A DNA stretch of 64,000 bases from Erythroxylum novogranatense (lineage: Eukaryota > Streptophyta > Magnoliopsida > Malpighiales > Erythroxylaceae). The notes beneath the pieces were generated by a model. It was not told the origin of the DNA. It did not search any database and saw nothing but the letters and a program-made list of their open reading frames with translations. The stretch covers positions 16,358,001 through 16,422,000 of the forward strand of contig CM057235.1 in assembly GCA_029891385.1 (NCBI GenBank), in the 5' to 3' direction. Position numbers and translations under genes: made by a program. Positions within the stretch are counted from its first letter, which is position 1. Each line of letters opens with the position of its first letter. This document shows positions 61,151-64,000 of the stretch, piece after piece.

Positions 61151-62618
61151 GCTCAGGGTTTACATTATATAGAAAAAGTTATAATCCTCAAAATTCCTAT
61201 ATATCATACAACTACAATTCTATCTTCTTAATAATCTTACTTTACAATCTGAAATAGAAACCTTAATATATCAAGTTTGTAGTGAAAGTCCATTATATCC
61301 TAAAAGAATACTAGTAACCAATTGATTGAAATAACAACTAAAAGTTCCTATGCAAGAAATTAATATAATAAATATTCCGTATACACAACAAGAAGTACAA
61401 GAATTTGTTATTGAATGTTTAGAATTATTACAAAAACAATTAATAGCACCAAGCATAAGTAAACATTTCGCCCTAGCCTTCTATGTAAATAACCATTAAA
61501 AAAATGTGGTAATAGAATAATGGTAATTAAGTATAAAGAATTAAATAAAGCTACAATGGGTGAGGCATATATATTACCTATAAAAGACTTTATTATTAGT
61601 AGCTTAAAAGGACATCATTGGTTCACTACACTAGTTGCAAAATCTAGTTATTTGCAATTAAGATTACATGACAATGCAAAACCATTAACAACCTTTACCT
61701 GTCCACCACAAAAACATTACCATTTCGATCAAAACAAGCCCCTGGTATTTATCAAAGATTTATGGATAACAATTTAGAAGGATTAGAAGAATTTATATTA
61801 ACATATATTGATAACATTATTATATTTTCAAATAGAGACAAGGAAGATCATTTTAAAAAGTAAAAATGTTCTCACTAGATGTTAAAAAATATTAATTTTA
61901 AACAAAAGAAAATTAAACTAGCACAATAAAATATTGAATATTTTGGTATAAAATTTCATAACAAATGCTTAAAATTACAACCTAACGACCTTGAAAAATT
62001 ATAGTAGTTTCGACATGTTAAAAAATATAACTGAAGTTAAAAAATTTCTTGGCTTATTAAACTATATATCTAATCAAGGATTTCTTAAAAATCTAGCTAA
62101 AGAAAGAAAAAATTTACAGTTTAAATGCAATACAAAAAATCAAAGGATATAGACAGAAGAAGATACAGAAACAGTACTAAACTCTGTGCAACAATCTACC
62201 AGCATTATATAATTATAATGTTAAGGATACATTAATAGTACAAATTGATGCAAGTATGGATACGTAGGCTGGTTGCCTTTTAGCACAACCACCAAAGTCA
62301 AAGAATTATTTTTATGTAAATATTTCAATGGGAGTTTTAATCCCTTTGAAAGGAAATATCCAATTCATGAGAACAAAACACTTGCATATATTAAAATATT
62401 ACAAAAATGGAAAGTTGATTTATTATCTATTGAATTTCAAATTCAAACAGATTCTAAGTATTTATGGGGATTTACTAAATATAATATTAAATCAAATTAC
62501 AATAAAAGATTCCTAATTAGATGACAATTAGAATTAAATCAATATAATTTTCAAATACATGATATAAAATCTTTTGTTAACAATCTTGTAGATACATTAA
62601 CCAGAGAATTGAAATAGC
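61151..62618 (+). pseudogene. Endogenous caulimovirid reverse transcriptase/RNase H, copy B
   Basis: Parallels copy A. Open frame 61520-61777 gives MVIKYKELNKATMGEAY and LQLRLHDNAKPLTTFTCPP; after frameshifts the catalytic site reads YIDN (61804-61815) where copy A has YIDD. RNase H is more complete: open 62273-62524 with KVDLLSIEFQIQTDSKY and RFLIR, then DTLTRELK and a TAG at 62616. The upstream part 61155-61460 matches 57519-57860, without the insertion found there. Confidence 0.9.
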
Positions 62619-64000
62619 TATCATCAGCCTGAACGATTCACTCAATAAGAAGGAAACTAAATTATTAGACGTTCAACAGTAAGTGGAAAGTGTAAACAAA
62701 GAAATAAATCAGTTGAGAGCAACCTCTTTCAAAAACAACAAATTGATCAATCACACAGTGAATGACTAACCATCCACCCATCACTCCTCAACAAATTACC
62801 CAGGTAGCTTGATCTAACATTCCCGAACACACTACCAGTCCATTATCAAACCTAGCTACACCCGTCTCCCAAAAAAAACTTGTTAAAACTTCTAACAACA
62901 CTTATTATTATCTAGAACAAATAAATGCTTCTGAAATTCCTCTTTATAAATTTAAAGAAATACTAAATCGAGATACAAAATCTATAATCAAGAATGATTA
63001 GAATTAAAACAAATCTATAGACCATTTCAAGCACACTATAAAATTCATTATTCATGAATAATTGTCCTATTTGTCAATTTATGTTACAACTTTTATAAGG
63101 TATAACTGTACACTCTGTAACCAATTATTAACATAAATTTAGAAGCTTTAATCGTTGAATCTAGATTAGAAAAAGAATATTATGAAAAAGATATAACTAT
63201 CTACAATTTTCTAATAATAATAATGGTTTAATTCTATTCAAGAAAGACTAGACATTGCAATTAATCTTTATAATTTCTATAATCAAAATTTAATCCATAA
63301 ATACATCCAACTTACGAACATCAAAGAATCTCTCATCAATATGACTAAAATTCAAGAATTCTACAATAATAATAATAATAATAATTTAGATTTCGATGCT
63401 TTAGAATTAATTGAATCTCTGGTGTTTTCAAAATTAATACACTATTATCCCAAGAAAACAAAACAAAGAGCAAAAAGAAATAAATCTAAAAGATGGACAA
63501 GACATTACACACCATCCATTTAAAATTTAATTAATAAAAATTATCTACTATGGAAAAATTATACATGAAACACCTATTAGAATAGATCAATGTAATAGAC
63601 ATATTCACACAAGTTTAATAGACCAAGAACAAATTTATAAACAGTAACAAAATATCTCTAAACAAGAAAAGAAATAAAATTGGATATATACATCTTTCTA
63701 CAATTCAAATCTTATTAAAATCCATTTTTAAGAAGGAATCGATTCACTTATTAGAATGGCTATAATCGATGAAAGAATGACTAATTTAAAAGACCAAGTA
63801 ATTGGAATCATGAATGGAAATTTAGCCTATGGGAAAATCAAATTTCACACCACCTTAAATTAGGAATTCCTTTACAATCACAAAATTTAGATTAAACAAT
63901 TACTATAGCCTATAAAATTTAATGACAACAGTCAATATCTTCTTTCAATTACTTATCAAATTAGCTATGCTTTAACTAATTCTCATCGTATAATTGAATT
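62619..64000 (+). pseudogene. Endogenous caulimovirid: polyprotein start and movement protein, continues past window
   Basis: Directly after the RNase H stop is a new unit: a coiled-coil-like start (SLNDSLNKKETKLLDVQQ, ESVNKEINQLRATSFKNN), the poly-Asn segment YNNNNNNNLDFDALELIES (open 63341-63523), then 30K movement protein with MAIIDERMTNLKDQVIGIMN and SITYQISYALTNSHRIIEF up to the window end. The order RNase H then movement protein means tandem or circularly permuted genomes. Stops are frequent. Confidence 0.8.

Overview
This is nuclear DNA of a flowering plant, most likely a eudicot. The evidence is one intron-containing cellulose synthase-like C gene, very AT-rich intergenic DNA, and a dense pile of plant-type transposable elements: Ty1/copia, Ty3/gypsy of the Athila/Tat and chromovirus types, plant LINEs, SINEs and an endogenous caulimovirid. 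The species cannot be told from the sequence. Apart from the one gene, almost every long reading frame is a decayed transposon or viral frame, or a chance opening.

Layout. 1-3995 (minus): a CSLC6-type glucan synthase gene, five exons visible, with its 3' end cut by the window edge; its 5' flank runs to about 4.3 kb. 4.7 kb: a tRNA-derived SINE-like unit. About 5.7-13.68 kb and 23.17-23.55 kb: one very old Athila/Tat-like gypsy element (plus), split by a 4.06-kb solo LTR of a long-LTR gypsy family (8941-12996, minus) and by an almost complete copia element (13683-23164, minus) with 1.8-kb LTRs, a CCTAC target duplication, tRNA-iMet primer site and polypurine tract. 23.55-37.25 kb: minus-strand, chromovirus-like gypsy elements with very long LTRs, one with only about 0.5 kb between primer site and polypurine tract, the others arranged as LTR-internal-LTR-leader. 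37.25-41 kb: an LTR-like relic, a possible CACTA remnant and anonymous DNA.

41-64 kb: fragments of an endogenous petuvirus-like caulimovirid in both orientations, covering movement protein, capsid/zinc knuckle, protease, reverse transcriptase, RNase H and a viroplasmin-like frame. All are broken. They have been split by a second solo LTR (41537-45519), a LINE (54540-56958), a second LINE-tailed insertion (57863-58848) and a 6-kb block (46.5-52.5 kb) that carries SINEs, an aquaporin gene fragment and a SIRE-like solo LTR. Because the viral fragments are duplicated, one copy often gives the empty site for an insertion in another, so the order of events can be read.

The least expected signals are short CpG palindromes and hairpins in regular arrays inside retroelement LTRs or leaders: AAGTCGACTT at 22/20-bp spacing (20.1 kb), AAGTCGACT(T/A) pairs 19 bp apart (51.1 kb), and seven consecutive micro-hairpins every 20-24 bp (9.6 kb). 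No intact novel protein system was found.
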